From positions 1 to 64,000 of the forward strand of contig JAKFDK010000053.1 of the NCBI GenBank assembly GCA_036676195.1: a DNA stretch of 64,000 nucleotides, in the 5' to 3' direction. This DNA comes from JAKFDK01 sp036676195. GTDB lineage: Bacteria; Bacillota; Sulfobacillia; Symbiobacteriales; ZC4RG38. The translations under genes were made by a program, and so were the position numbers. Positions 42,330 through 51,678 of this stretch are shown here, piece by piece. The number at the start of each line of letters is the position of its first letter. Within the stretch, counting starts at the first letter, position 1. The notes below the pieces were generated by a model. It ran no database searches. It was not told where the DNA came from and saw nothing but the letters and a program-made list of their open reading frames with translations.

Positions 42330-43319
42330 GTGCGTGTGCTGGTGACCGGCGGCGCCGGTTATATTGGAAGCCACGTGGTACGTGCTCTGCTGGAAGCAGG
42401 GCACGTCCCTATTGTATACGACAATTTGTCGACGGGGCATGCCGAAGCGGTGAAAGAATGCGAACTGGTTGAGGGAGATGTACGGGACCGAGAGAGACTG
42501 AGCGCCACGCTCCGGCAGTATCGGTTTGACGGTGCTGTGCACCTTGCGGCCCTTAGTCTGGTGGGGGTCTCCATGCGGGAGCCTTCCCAGTACTTCGATA
42601 ACAACGTGGCCGGTGGTTTGGTACTCTCCGATGCATTGATCGCGGCGGATGTGCCCTGGCTGGTGCTCTCATCCACGGCCGCCGTTTACGGCGACCCAGA
42701 GGTTACGCCGATTCCCGAGAAGCACAGAATGCTGCCGACGAATCCGTACGGGGAGTCGAAGCTGGCGCTGGAGCGGGTCCTGGGCTGGTATGAAAAGGCG
42801 TATGGATTCCGCAGCATCGCCCTGCGGTACTTCAACGCTGCGGGTGCTCACCCGAAGGGCGACATTGGGGAGGACCACAACCCGGAGACTCACCTGATTC
42901 CTATCGTGTTGCAGGCGGCGCTACGGAAGCGGGAGTTCATCGAGGTCTACGGGACCGACTATCCGACTCCGGATGGCACGGCGATTCGGGACTACGTGCA
43001 TGTTGTCGACCTGGCGGCGGCCCACCTGGCGGCGGTGAAGCGGCTTGCAGGAGGTGCCTCGGGTGGGGCGTACAACCTGGGGAGCCAGCAGGGATACTCG
43101 GTGCTGGAGGTAATCGAAACGGCCCGCCGTGTGACGGGGAGGCCGGTTGAGGTGCGCTACGGTGCCCGCCGGCCGGGCGATCCGCCGGTGCTGGTGGCGG
43201 CGGCGACCAGGGCACAGGCGGAACTGGGCTGGAAGCCCGAGCGGACGCTGGACGGGATCGTGGAGTCGGCATGGCGATGGCATGTTGCTCATCCAGCTGA
43301 GGAACGAGAGCAGGTGTAA
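42330..43319 (+). CDS. galE: UDP-glucose 4-epimerase
   Basis: GalE interconverts UDP-glucose and UDP-galactose. The 329-residue SDR protein has the NAD-binding VTGGAGYIGSHVV, the catalytic Ser in LSSTAAVYG, the YGESK motif (Tyr-x-x-x-Lys), RYFNAAGAHP and the C-terminal NLGSQQGYSVLEV. The start is GTG 42330 with a weak ribosome binding site. The junction between manC and galE recurs in decayed form just downstream, at 43343-43477. Confidence 0.94.
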   Translation: MRVLVTGGAGYIGSHVVRALLEAGHVPIVYDNLSTGHAEAVKECELVEGDVRDRERLSATLRQYRFDGAVHLAALSLVGVSMREPSQYFDNNVAGGLVLSDALIAADVPWLVLSSTAAVYGDPEVTPIPEKHRMLPTNPYGESKLALERVLGWYEKAYGFRSIALRYFNAAGAHPKGDIGEDHNPETHLIPIVLQAALRKREFIEVYGTDYPTPDGTAIRDYVHVVDLAAAHLAAVKRLAGGASGGAYNLGSQQGYSVLEVIETARRVTGRPVEVRYGARRPGDPPVLVAAATRAQAELGWKPERTLDGIVESAWRWHVAHPAEEREQV

Positions 43320-43342
43320 ATCTCATGAACCGGCTTAAGACA

Positions 43343-43477
43343 GGTGGGCTGAAGCAGCACTTGCCTTCTCCTGTGCAGGCTGGCTGCTGCCAACGACTGA
43401 GTCGTAAAGCTGGTGGTGAACGTCTGTACGTGTGCTGGTAACCGGGGGGCCGGTTATGACGGAAGCCACGTGGTTCG
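43343..43477 (+). repeat. Decayed partial duplicate of the manC-galE junction
   Basis: The segment from about 43412 to 43477 repeats 42316-42383 (GGTGGTGAACGTCCGTGCGT region and the galE start codons) with scattered changes and a small deletion. Further upstream, GGGCTGAAGCAGCACTTGCC matches the manC end GGGACTGAAGCAGCACCTGC (42242 onward). The copy encodes no product. It looks like the scar of a tandem duplication that collapsed. Confidence 0.8.
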
Positions 43478-43533
43478 GTTTGGCAAAGGAACAAGTAATC
43501 GGTAATGAACGTTAGTTGTTTGGGGGAGGTTTC

Positions 43534-44226
43534 GTGGCGACAACAAGGCATGCCATGCAGACAGAGACCTTCCCTGCCGCAGACGAGAGCCGGGCACCGG
43601 TCAGGCACAGATTGTACGCTGTGTGGAAGCGCGTTTTTGACCTCTTCGGGGCCCTCCTCGCCCTATTGCCTGGAGTGCCCATCATGGGGTTTTGTGCACT
43701 GTTTATCATGCTTGACTCCAGAGGACCTGTGCTCTTTGTTGACCAGCGGCTCGGGCGCGGCGCAAAAACATTCAAGTGCTATAAGTTGAGAACCATGCAT
43801 GTAGATGGCGACCAGGTTCTGGCTACGCATTTCCGGGAGCGCCCCGAGGCTCATCATGAATGGTTGATGTTCAAGAAGTTGCGCGACGAAGACCCGCGGG
43901 TGACCAGGGTTGGAAGGGTACTTCGCAAGTTCAGTCTCGATGAACTCCCTCAAGTCTGGAACGTAATTCGTGGCGAGATGAGCCTTGTGGGTCCCCGGCC
44001 CTACCTGCTCCGAGAATGGGATGAAATGAGCGCATGGCGGCATGTAATTCTGACCGTCAAGCCTGGCATCACAGGGCTATGGCAGGTCAGCGGTCGAAAC
44101 GAACTCTCCTTCGCACAGCGGATGCGGCTGGAAGCATGGTACGCCCGACATCAGTCGGTGGGGCTGGACCTGTGGCTATTACTGAAGACCGTAGGCGTGG
44201 TCCTGAGTAGGCGTGGTGCTTACTAG
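43534..44226 (+). CDS. Undecaprenyl-phosphate sugar phosphotransferase (initiating transferase)
   Basis: This enzyme starts the polysaccharide repeat unit by placing a sugar phosphate on the lipid carrier. The 230-residue protein has one strong membrane helix (about 32-55) and the bacterial sugar transferase domain: KRVFDLFGALLALL, FVDQRLGRGAKTFKCYKLRT, RVGRVLRKFSLDELPQVWNV, RGEMSLVGPRPYL and PGITGLWQVSGRNE. It lacks the extra N-terminal helices of WbaP. GTG 43534 follows GGGGGAGG; ATG 43555 is possible. The donor cannot be read from the sequence; UDP-Glc or UDP-Gal would fit GalU and GalE. Confidence 0.9.
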   Translation: MATTRHAMQTETFPAADESRAPVRHRLYAVWKRVFDLFGALLALLPGVPIMGFCALFIMLDSRGPVLFVDQRLGRGAKTFKCYKLRTMHVDGDQVLATHFRERPEAHHEWLMFKKLRDEDPRVTRVGRVLRKFSLDELPQVWNVIRGEMSLVGPRPYLLREWDEMSAWRHVILTVKPGITGLWQVSGRNELSFAQRMRLEAWYARHQSVGLDLWLLLKTVGVVLSRRGAY

Positions 44227-44372
44227 TCCCTTTGGTTCTGCCGCTCCTGCACCGGGATCAACTGCCTGAACGTTATAGGTTTTCGAGTTAAGATGACGTA
44301 ATTATGAGGAAGTCACTCAAGGGCCTGATACTTTAAGGGAATAAAGGTGCTCGACTCAGACCACTTACTAAC

Positions 44373-44600
44373 ACCCGTGCTAGTAACTTCATCATCCAGG
44401 CGCTACAAGGCCAGCCGCTCACGGTGTATGACGACGGCTCCCAGACCGGTTCCTTCTACCATGTGGATGACCTGGTGGAGGAATTTATCCAAGTCATGGG
44501 GGCATGGGAATGCCTGGGGGCCCGATAACCTGGGCAACACAGATGATTTTATCATGGAGAAAGTGAAGGCGCTCACCGGGAGTCAACTGTCAGCATGTCA
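44373..44600 (+). pseudogene. C-terminal fragment of a UDP-glucuronate decarboxylase-like epimerase
   Basis: Translation from 44373 gives SNFIIQALQGQPLTVYDDGS and SFYHVDDLVEEFIQVMGA, the C-terminal region of the UDP-xylose synthase type of NAD-dependent epimerase. After a frameshift near 44510 it continues as GPDNLGNTDDFIM and KVKALTGSQLS. The N-terminal catalytic half is missing. The rest of 44227-44846 shows no intact gene; 44600-44830 may be further eroded coding DNA that I could not assign. Confidence 0.75.
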
Positions 44601-44846
44601 GCCGTCTTACACGGTAAGACACTGGGTGCAGTGCTGTCACGAGTTCCACCCGAGAGGCCGCTGGTTGTGGCCGTTAGGTTCTGATGGATACGCCAGCCTT
44701 CCTCGCCTCAGATTCCATCGCGGCACCAATCTTGTGAGCCACACTCCTGAAGTTCGATGTTTGGGTCGCCCTGGCGGACGACGGCATCCCTGTTATCACT
44801 GCTGTATCAATCAGCGTGCCAACGAATAGGAGGAACATGAATTTGA

Positions 44847-46109
44847 ATGGCTACAATCGCCAATTCATCGGAGCCGCTGTATGGCGCTAACAAGCGGATC
44901 CTAATATTTGGGGTTAATTACTGGCCCGAGGAGACGGGGAATGCGCCATACACTACGGGTCTTGCTCAATATCTGGTGGAGCGCGGGAATCGAGTGACTG
45001 TAGTTGCTGGCATGCCCCATTATCCCCAGTGGCAAGTCTATGACGGTTATCGTGACTGTTTCCGTATGGCGGAGCAGGTACGCGGGGTTGATATTCTCCG
45101 TGTTTCCCACTATGTGCCCAGGAAGCAGACTGCGCTCCATCGAGCACGGTACGAGGCTTCGTATCTCCTGCAGGCCCTTACTGTAGATGGACTTAGGAAG
45201 CCGGACGTGGTGCTCGGTGTGATGCCCAGTCTGAGCGGAGGCTACGCGGCTTGGGCTGCGGCTAAGCGGTTCCGGGTTCCTTTTGGACTGATTATTCAGG
45301 ATCTGATTGGACAGGCTGCGAAGCAAAGCGGAATTCGTGGGGGGCGGGCGGTCGCCGATCTGACCAGACGGTTGGAAAGTATGGTGTTGTGCCGGGCCTC
45401 CCAAGTGGCGATCATAGCGGAAAGGTTCCAAGGTTACCTCGAGGATCTGGGTATTGACGAGAAGCGAATTGTCCATATCCCCAACTGGTCTCACATCGCC
45501 AAGCCGCAGTCTCGGCGGTCTGATGTCCGGAGAGTCATGGGGTGGGCGGATGATGAAGCGGTCGTCCTGCATGCGGGCAACATGGGCCTCAAGCAGGGGC
45601 TTGAGAATGTAATCCACACGGCCCGTCTCGCCAGAACTCAGAATCCCTCCCTTCGGTTCGTCCTGATGGGCGATGGCAATCAGCGAACCTATCTGGAGGA
45701 ACTTGCGGCCGGTCTTAGCAATGTTCAATTCCTGGCCCCCCAGCCCGCAGAGCAGTTCCCTGACATCCTGGCTGCGGCAGACGTACTGCTTGTGAATGAA
45801 AGGCCCAGTGTTGCCGACATGTCTCTACCCAGCAAGCTCACCTCCTACTTTGTGGCGGGACGCCCCATCGTTGCCGCTACAGGGCTGCATGGGACCACGG
45901 CAGCCGAGATTAACAAGGTTGGGGCCGGGATAGTGGTGCCGGCCGGAGAGCCGGAAAACCTTTTGGAAACGCTGATCAGAGTGATTGGCGATGCCCAACT
46001 TGGGATCCGATTGGCTGCTGCCGGAACCGAGTTCGCGGACCGTTACCTTACGCCTTCAGCCGTCTTGTGTCGTTATGAAAACTGGATCTGGAGACTTGTC
46101 GAAAGATAA
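44847..46109 (+). CDS. Glycosyltransferase family 4, WcaI-like
   Basis: This 420-residue GT-B transferase resembles the WcaI group of colanic-acid-type enzymes. The N-terminal domain starts RILIFGVNYWPEETGNAPYT, followed by GNRVTVVAGMPHYPQW and DVVLGVMPSLSGG. The donor-binding C-terminal domain has VVLHAGNMGLKQGLENVI, FVLMGDGNQR and LPSKLTSYFVAGRPIVAAT. An AGGAGG lies about 13 bases upstream of ATG 44847. It probably adds a sugar to the lipid-linked repeat unit. Donor and linkage are unknown; GDP-fucose or GDP-mannose, both makeable from this locus, are plausible. Confidence 0.87.
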   Translation: MATIANSSEPLYGANKRILIFGVNYWPEETGNAPYTTGLAQYLVERGNRVTVVAGMPHYPQWQVYDGYRDCFRMAEQVRGVDILRVSHYVPRKQTALHRARYEASYLLQALTVDGLRKPDVVLGVMPSLSGGYAAWAAAKRFRVPFGLIIQDLIGQAAKQSGIRGGRAVADLTRRLESMVLCRASQVAIIAERFQGYLEDLGIDEKRIVHIPNWSHIAKPQSRRSDVRRVMGWADDEAVVLHAGNMGLKQGLENVIHTARLARTQNPSLRFVLMGDGNQRTYLEELAAGLSNVQFLAPQPAEQFPDILAAADVLLVNERPSVADMSLPSKLTSYFVAGRPIVAATGLHGTTAAEINKVGAGIVVPAGEPENLLETLIRVIGDAQLGIRLAAAGTEFADRYLTPSAVLCRYENWIWRLVER

Positions 46110-46178
46110 ATCAGTGTATATCTATCTGTTAGGGATCAGCGTTGGAGAGACGCCCCCGAACCGTCAAAGGGGGTAATA

Positions 46179-47696
46179 ATGGTGGCAGTGCCGTCGAATT
46201 CCCGTCTGGACACAATTGGACGCGTGGTGCGAGGCGGAACGGCATATCTCGCCTCCACCCTGGTCCAGCGGGCTGTCAGTTTCCTTATGCTCCCGTTCTA
46301 TACTCTGGTGGTAGGGCCTGAGGCCTACGGCGAACTATCACTGCTCTGGTCTTGCACGACGGTAGCCAGTGTACTGTTGTCGTTTGGGCTGGAGACAGCC
46401 GTTTTCCGTGGATATTTCCAGCACGCCTCACATCCCGAAAGCCAAAAAAAGTACATCAATACGACTGGTCTTTTCCTCCTAGTGGTTCCCAACCTGGGCG
46501 CATTGCTGCTGGGTCTAAGTGGAAGCCCGGTGCTCAGCCGCTGGATTGCGCTGCCTAGTAACCACCTGCTCCTGGGGCTGCTTGGCGCCTCGCTCTACGT
46601 ATCGGCCACGGTATTCCCGCTGGCGATCCTGCGCGCACAAGAACGGCTCATGGATTATGTCAAGATAAACGGCCTTTATCTGGTAGTCAATACGAGCCTC
46701 ATGGTTCTTTTAGTGTTGGTTCTCAAGATGGGTGCCACTGGGTGGATTTTTGCCAACTTGATCACCGCGGCTGCTTTGCTACCGTTCAGTCTTCGGATTC
46801 TCGGCCACCGGTGGTCCAGGCAAATGGAGTGGCAGTACTTGCGGGACGCTCTCGCGTTCGGGTTACCGCTGCTGCCGCATCAACTGGCCCACTGGATGCT
46901 GTCCGTGTCGGATCGCCTCATTCTTAGCGCCTGGGTGACGCTCAAGGAGCTCGGTATATACGGACTGGGGTACCAGTTGGGGGCTGTTCAGGGGATGGTG
47001 CTGACCGAGCTGAATCGGGCCATATTGACCGCGTACGGTCGGGCGATCAAAGATGTAGGGCTACGGGGGAATCTGGCCAAAGTCGCTACCTACCAGGCAC
47101 TGATCACGGGGTTTCTTGGTCTTGGTATGGCGCTCATCGGTCCTCCGATGGTGCACCTTGTGCTGCCGGCTTCCTACGCCGGGGCTACGGACTTGCTACC
47201 CTGGATTGCCCTTGGACAAATGTTTTATGGGCTTTATCTCATTCCCATGAACATTATTTCCATGCTCGTTGGCGATACAAAGTGCGTGTGGGTGGCTACC
47301 GTAACAGGTGGTCTCGTCAACGTCCTGAGCAACATCGTGATGATCCCGAGCATGGGAACCCTGGCAGCGGCCATCAATACGTCGCTTGGTTACATCGTCC
47401 TGCTGCTTGCGATCCTTGTCTACATGGTGCGCAGGCACGGGGTGGTGCTGGATCTAGAGTGGGGGCGCATAGCGTTTGGGCTGGTACTGATGGCGGGCGG
47501 TTATGCTGCCGCCGTTTACACGACGCCAGGGGCCCCGGTACCGACAGTGCTTCTGCGTAGTGTCTGGCTGGTCGGTCTGCTGCTGCTTTTATTCATACCG
47601 GAACTCTCTTCTAGGCAGTTCCGGGAGGGGCTCAAGCGGGTCAGCGTCAGTCGCTTTGTACGCCGCGGAATATGCGGAAAAGCGGCAAGGAACTGA
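46179..47696 (+). CDS. wzx: Polysaccharide flippase (Wzx family)
   Basis: Wzx moves the lipid-linked repeat unit across the cytoplasmic membrane. The 505-residue protein is almost entirely hydrophobic, with about 12-14 predicted helices. It has the family's N-terminal pattern: GGTAYLASTLVQRAVSFLML, then PFYTLVVGPEAYGELSLLWS. ATG 46179 follows AAAGGGGG. Together with the Wzz-type protein and the Wzy-like protein at 53.5 kb it defines a Wzx/Wzy-dependent assembly route. Confidence 0.9.
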   Translation: MVAVPSNSRLDTIGRVVRGGTAYLASTLVQRAVSFLMLPFYTLVVGPEAYGELSLLWSCTTVASVLLSFGLETAVFRGYFQHASHPESQKKYINTTGLFLLVVPNLGALLLGLSGSPVLSRWIALPSNHLLLGLLGASLYVSATVFPLAILRAQERLMDYVKINGLYLVVNTSLMVLLVLVLKMGATGWIFANLITAAALLPFSLRILGHRWSRQMEWQYLRDALAFGLPLLPHQLAHWMLSVSDRLILSAWVTLKELGIYGLGYQLGAVQGMVLTELNRAILTAYGRAIKDVGLRGNLAKVATYQALITGFLGLGMALIGPPMVHLVLPASYAGATDLLPWIALGQMFYGLYLIPMNIISMLVGDTKCVWVATVTGGLVNVLSNIVMIPSMGTLAAAINTSLGYIVLLLAILVYMVRRHGVVLDLEWGRIAFGLVLMAGGYAAAVYTTPGAPVPTVLLRSVWLVGLLLLLFIPELSSRQFREGLKRVSVSRFVRRGICGKAARN

Positions 47697-47709
47697 GGTG
47701 GTGATTGAC

Positions 47710-48648
47710 ATGCCGATGATCTCCGTGGTGATCCGCAGCTTGAATGAGGAGAAACATGTGGCTCGCCTCTTGAAAGGGATCAAGAAGCAGACGGTCCAGC
47801 CGGACGAGATCATTTTGGTTGACTCGGGTTCCAAGGACCGGACGGTTGAAATTGCCCGCAGTTTCGGGATGAAGATCGTCACCATTGCCCCGGAGCGGTT
47901 CTCGTTCGGGCGAGCCCTGAACCTGGGCATTCAGCATGCCGCGGGCGATATTATCATCATACCGAGCGCCCACGTGTACCCCGTATATGACACCTGGATC
48001 GAGGAACTGGTGGCGCCCTTCGAGAATCCGGCCATTGTGCTCACCTATGGCCGACAGATTGGGGACGAGAACACCAAGTACTCAGAGAACCAGATCTTTG
48101 GAAAATGGTTCCCTGCCCAGTCGGCCATCCCGCAGAATCACCCGTTCTGCAACAACGCTAACGCGGCCATCCGCCGGTCGGTGTGGGCGGGGATACCCTA
48201 CGACGAGGAACTGACCGGCCTGGAAGACCTCGCCTGGGCAAAGCGGGCCATGCAGCAGGGCCACCAGGTGGCCTATGTTGCGGAAGCTACGATCGTGCAC
48301 GTTCACGCTGAAAGTTGGCGCCAGGTACAGAACCGGTACCGTCGCGAAGCCATTGCCCACAAGGTGATCTACGGCGACCAGCGCTTCTCGGGGTGGGATA
48401 CCTTGGTTCTCCTGGCAGGCAATTTGCTGAGCGACTACTACCATGCCGCTCGAGAGGGCGTGTTCGTACGAAACTTGTTGGACATCTTCCGGTTCAGGTG
48501 GGCGCAGTTTTGGGGGACGTATCGCGGTTTCCGCCACCAGGGTCCGGTTTCCAGTACGCTCAAGCGCCGCTTTTACTATCCGAACGGTGTACGGGAGGAT
48601 CTGCGGGCGCCCGCTGCTGGTCAGCGCGGTCGTTTCATTGAGTACTAA
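47710..48648 (+). CDS. Glycosyltransferase family 2
   Basis: This 312-residue GT-A enzyme starts MPMISVVIRSLNEEKHVARL, has ILVDSGSKDRTVEIA, and the acceptor-side region GLEDLAWAKRAMQQGHQVAYV. The segment RALNLGIQHAAGDIIIIPSA carries His at the position where DXD-type enzymes often have Asp, so metal binding may differ. I chose ATG 47710, with GAGGTGG nine bases upstream and 13 bases after the wzx stop. It heads the close-packed run that continues through the DUF115 gene. Confidence 0.87.
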   Translation: MPMISVVIRSLNEEKHVARLLKGIKKQTVQPDEIILVDSGSKDRTVEIARSFGMKIVTIAPERFSFGRALNLGIQHAAGDIIIIPSAHVYPVYDTWIEELVAPFENPAIVLTYGRQIGDENTKYSENQIFGKWFPAQSAIPQNHPFCNNANAAIRRSVWAGIPYDEELTGLEDLAWAKRAMQQGHQVAYVAEATIVHVHAESWRQVQNRYRREAIAHKVIYGDQRFSGWDTLVLLAGNLLSDYYHAAREGVFVRNLLDIFRFRWAQFWGTYRGFRHQGPVSSTLKRRFYYPNGVREDLRAPAAGQRGRFIEY

Positions 48649-48668
48649 AGCCGCTATGGGGGGAGCCC

Positions 48669-49307
48669 ATGTCGCGCATCATCGACATCAGCGTCACGTC
48701 CCACTCCTCAATGCCCCAGTGGCCGGGCGGCTCGGGCTTTCACCTGAGCCGCACCCAGCGGATGGAGGATGGGTCCGCGAACAACGTCTCCCGTCTGGAC
48801 ACCGATGTGCACTGCGGCACACACGTGGATGCGCCCCTGCACTTTGTGGAAGGTGGGGGAACTGTTGAACATCTGGCTCTCCATACCCTAATCGGTCCGG
48901 CTCTGGTCGTCAACCTGTCCGACTGCGACGTGATCACCAGGGACCTGCTTGAGGCCAGCGGAATTCCCGCCGGAACTGAGCGGGTCTTGTTCCAGACGCG
49001 GAATTCCAGGCTTTGGAGCGATCCGGACCAGTCATTCCGTGAGGATTTTGTGGCCCTGGCGCCAGACGCTGCGGGATGGGTCGTGGAACGCGGCATCCGC
49101 CTGGTCGGGGTCGACTATCTCTCGGTACAGCGGTTCCATGACGGACCCGAAACGCACCAGATTCTGCTACAGGCTGGCGTTGTTATCCTTGAAAGCCTGA
49201 ATTTGGAGGCTGTTGTTCCGGGCTCCTACGAACTGATTTGCCTGCCCATCAAACTGGCTGATGCTGAAGGAGCGCCGGCCCGGGCTTTGCTTAAAACCCT
49301 GGACTAA
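48669..49307 (+). CDS. Cyclase-family metal hydrolase (kynurenine formamidase-like fold)
   Basis: The 212-residue protein belongs to the cyclase family, whose members hydrolyse formamides, lactams or similar groups. The metal-binding signature HCGTHVDAPLHF is intact (about residues 55-66), and RGIRLVGVDYLSVQRF is also typical. It starts 20 bases after the GT2 gene and 14 bases before the cytidylyltransferase gene. No tryptophan-degradation genes are near. The context suggests action on a sugar acid, for example removing an N-formyl group or opening a lactone; that is inference. Confidence 0.8.
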   Translation: MSRIIDISVTSHSSMPQWPGGSGFHLSRTQRMEDGSANNVSRLDTDVHCGTHVDAPLHFVEGGGTVEHLALHTLIGPALVVNLSDCDVITRDLLEASGIPAGTERVLFQTRNSRLWSDPDQSFREDFVALAPDAAGWVVERGIRLVGVDYLSVQRFHDGPETHQILLQAGVVILESLNLEAVVPGSYELICLPIKLADAEGAPARALLKTLD

Positions 49308-49321
49308 GCGAGGGATCGCAC

Positions 49322-49990
49322 GTGGAACCGAAAATCGCTGCATTCGTTCCCATGCGCCATAACAGTGAACGCGTCCCCGGCAAGAACTACCGTCCTTTCG
49401 CGGGCCGTCCGCTGTATCACTACATTATTGATTCACTGCTGAAGTGCTCGTGCATCTCTGAGGTGGTTATCGACACCGACAGCGACCTCATTATTAAAGA
49501 GGCACCGACAGTGTTCCCATCGGTTCGTGTGCTGGTTCGACCTGAGCATCTGCGGGACGGCCACATTCCGATGAACGATGTGCTGCTCAACAGCGTAAAG
49601 CAGGTACCTGCCGATTTCTACCTGCAGACCCATAGCACCAATCCGCTGCTGCGACCCGAGACCATCACTGATGCCGTCGAGCAATTCCTGGGCAACCAGG
49701 ACAAGTATGACTCGCTGTTCTCGGTGACCCGGTTGCAGACCCGCCTTTGGTGGAGCGACGGCAGCGCCGTTAACCACGATCCCAACGTGCTGCTCCGTAC
49801 ACAGGACCTGCCGCCGGTGTACGAGGAGAACTCCTGCCTCTATATCTTCAATCGGGAGACTCTGGAGCGGCGGGGGAACCGGATCGGCGAGCACCCGCTC
49901 CTGTATGAGATTGCCCGCGAAGAAGCTGCGGATATCGACGTGGAATTGGACTTCGCCATCACCGAATTCCTGTATAAGCGCGGAGGGTAG
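49322..49990 (+). CDS. Acylneuraminate cytidylyltransferase-like enzyme (NeuA/KdsB fold)
   Basis: Enzymes of this family activate sialic, legionaminic, pseudaminic or Kdo-type acids with CTP to CMP-acids. The 222-residue protein starts with the NTP-binding PMRHNSERVPGKNYRPFAGR and has LYHYIIDSLLKC, LQTHSTNPLLRPETI and the acidic metal site DIDVELDFAITEF. GTG 49322 is the start. No NeuB-type condensing enzyme or NeuC/LegG epimerase is in the window, so the acid it activates is unclear. It sits in one transcription unit with two dehydrogenases and a GT42-like transferase. Confidence 0.85.
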   Translation: MEPKIAAFVPMRHNSERVPGKNYRPFAGRPLYHYIIDSLLKCSCISEVVIDTDSDLIIKEAPTVFPSVRVLVRPEHLRDGHIPMNDVLLNSVKQVPADFYLQTHSTNPLLRPETITDAVEQFLGNQDKYDSLFSVTRLQTRLWWSDGSAVNHDPNVLLRTQDLPPVYEENSCLYIFNRETLERRGNRIGEHPLLYEIAREEAADIDVELDFAITEFLYKRGG

Positions 49991-49996
49991 GTTATC

Positions 49997-50935
49997 ATGA
50001 CCAAACGGGTACTCGTCACATGTCCGCAGATGCAGAAGAGTATTGACCGTTACCTGCATATTTTTGCCGAGCATGGCCTTGAAGTAGAGGCTCCGCCCCT
50101 GCTCCAACAGATGAGCGAGGACGAGTTGTGCGCCATCATTGATCGGTTCGATGGTGTCATCGCCGGCGACGACCCATTCACGGCCAAGGTGATGGACCGT
50201 GGCACCAAGCTGCAGATCATCTCCAAGTGGGGCGTCGGTATCGACGGCATCGACCTTGAAGCGGCCATGGAGCGCGGCATCAAGGTCACCAACACCCCGG
50301 GCACGTTTGGCAACGAGGTTGCTGACGTCACTATCGGCTATCTGATTCTGCTGGCCCGCCAACTGCACCGGATCGACCAGTTGGTCCGCGGGGGCGAGTG
50401 GGGTAAGATTCAAGGCACTTCCCTTGCCGGCAAGATACTGGGTGTAGTTGGTCTGGGCTCCATCGGTCGGGCGGTCGTGAAGCGTGCCGTTGCTATGGAG
50501 ATGAATGTTATCGGCTTTGACGTAGCCGGGCCTCAGCAGACTGCCGCCCGTGAGCTTGGCGCGCAGGTTGTGGAACTGGCCGAACTCATCAAGGCCGCCG
50601 ACTTTATTGCGCTCGGTTGCCCACTGACAAAGACTAACCGTCACATGCTCAGCGACCGCGAGTTCGCAATGATGAAAGATGGTGTATCCATCATCAACAC
50701 GGCTCGCGGGCCGCTAATTGACGAGTCAGCATTGGTGAAGGCCCTCGCCTTAGGCAAGGTCAAGGCGGCTGCCCTTGATGTCTTCGAGGAGGAGCCCCTG
50801 CCGACGGACAGCCCGCTGCGGCAGTTCGAGCAGTGCATCTTTGGTGCTCATAACAGTTCCAACACCCTCGAAGGTACTCTGCGGGTGAACGAACTGGCTC
50901 TCAAGAACCTTCTCGAAGGGCTGGGTGTGAAGTAA
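49997..50935 (+). CDS. D-3-phosphoglycerate dehydrogenase-like 2-hydroxyacid dehydrogenase
   Basis: This 312-residue NAD-dependent enzyme oxidises or reduces a 2-hydroxy/2-keto acid. It shows the Rossmann motif GVVGLGSIGRAVVKRA, the substrate Arg in INTARGPLIDESALV, and the catalytic His in FGAHNSSNT. It lacks the C-terminal ACT domain of serine-pathway SerA. Six bases separate it from the cytidylyltransferase gene, and its last base begins the SDR start codon (TAATG). It likely makes or modifies the acid that becomes CMP-linked; true serine synthesis is less likely here. Confidence 0.85.
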   Translation: MTKRVLVTCPQMQKSIDRYLHIFAEHGLEVEAPPLLQQMSEDELCAIIDRFDGVIAGDDPFTAKVMDRGTKLQIISKWGVGIDGIDLEAAMERGIKVTNTPGTFGNEVADVTIGYLILLARQLHRIDQLVRGGEWGKIQGTSLAGKILGVVGLGSIGRAVVKRAVAMEMNVIGFDVAGPQQTAARELGAQVVELAELIKAADFIALGCPLTKTNRHMLSDREFAMMKDGVSIINTARGPLIDESALVKALALGKVKAAALDVFEEEPLPTDSPLRQFEQCIFGAHNSSNTLEGTLRVNELALKNLLEGLGVK

Positions 50936-51678
50936 TGGCTCGGATAGCCCTAATTTCGGGGGTGGCCGGAGGCATCGGCCTGGCCACATCCCGAATCTTT
51001 CGCAACGAGGGCTGGTTCGTAATTGGGCTCGATCGGCGGCCGCCGGATGAACCGGAGAGTGTGGACCGGTTCATCGAGGTAAACCTGGCTGATGCCAGGG
51101 CGATTCAGTCCATTGCCCCTGAACTGGTTCCCTACGGGCATGTCGATGCGCTTATCAACAACGCGGCGGTGCAGGTTGCTAAGCCGCTCGTGGAGACCAC
51201 CACGGACGAATGGGATCTGGTCATGAATGTGAACGTTCGGGCTGCATACCTCCTCATGCAAGTGGTTTACCCCCTGATGCGTTCCCGGGGCGGCGCTGTG
51301 GTTAACATCAGCTCCGTCCATGCCATAGCCACTTCCAAGAGCATTGCGGCATATGCGGCCAGTAAGGGCGCCCTAATGGCGCTGACGAGGGCAGTTGCTC
51401 TCGAATTTGCCGGCGATGGCATCCGAGTGAACGCAGTTCTGCCGGGAGCCGTTGATACCGGGATGCTTCGGGCAGGGCTCAGCCGCCGCCCTGGGGAGGG
51501 CGGGGAGGATCTGGGCCTCCGAATTCTGGGCAGCAAGACTCCGATGGGTCGGGTCGGCGAACCGGAAGAAATTGCGCAGACCATAGTGTTTCTGTCTGAC
51601 AAGAATCGGTCTTCGTATATGACTGGACAAACGCTTGTTGTGGACGGTGGAGCGACAGCGAGGTTGAGTACGGAATGA
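50935..51678 (+). CDS. Short-chain dehydrogenase/reductase
   Basis: This 247-residue classical SDR has the cofactor motif SGVAGGIGLA, NNAA, the catalytic Ser in VNISSVHA and Tyr-x-x-x-Lys in YAASKGALMAL, and the C-terminal SYMTGQTLVVDGG. LDRRPP after the second strand suggests NAD or NADP binding but does not decide it. It overlaps the PGDH-like gene by one base and the DUF115 gene by four (ATGA). It probably reduces or oxidises a sugar hydroxyl in the same pathway. Confidence 0.88.
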   Translation: MARIALISGVAGGIGLATSRIFRNEGWFVIGLDRRPPDEPESVDRFIEVNLADARAIQSIAPELVPYGHVDALINNAAVQVAKPLVETTTDEWDLVMNVNVRAAYLLMQVVYPLMRSRGGAVVNISSVHAIATSKSIAAYAASKGALMALTRAVALEFAGDGIRVNAVLPGAVDTGMLRAGLSRRPGEGGEDLGLRILGSKTPMGRVGEPEEIAQTIVFLSDKNRSSYMTGQTLVVDGGATARLSTE

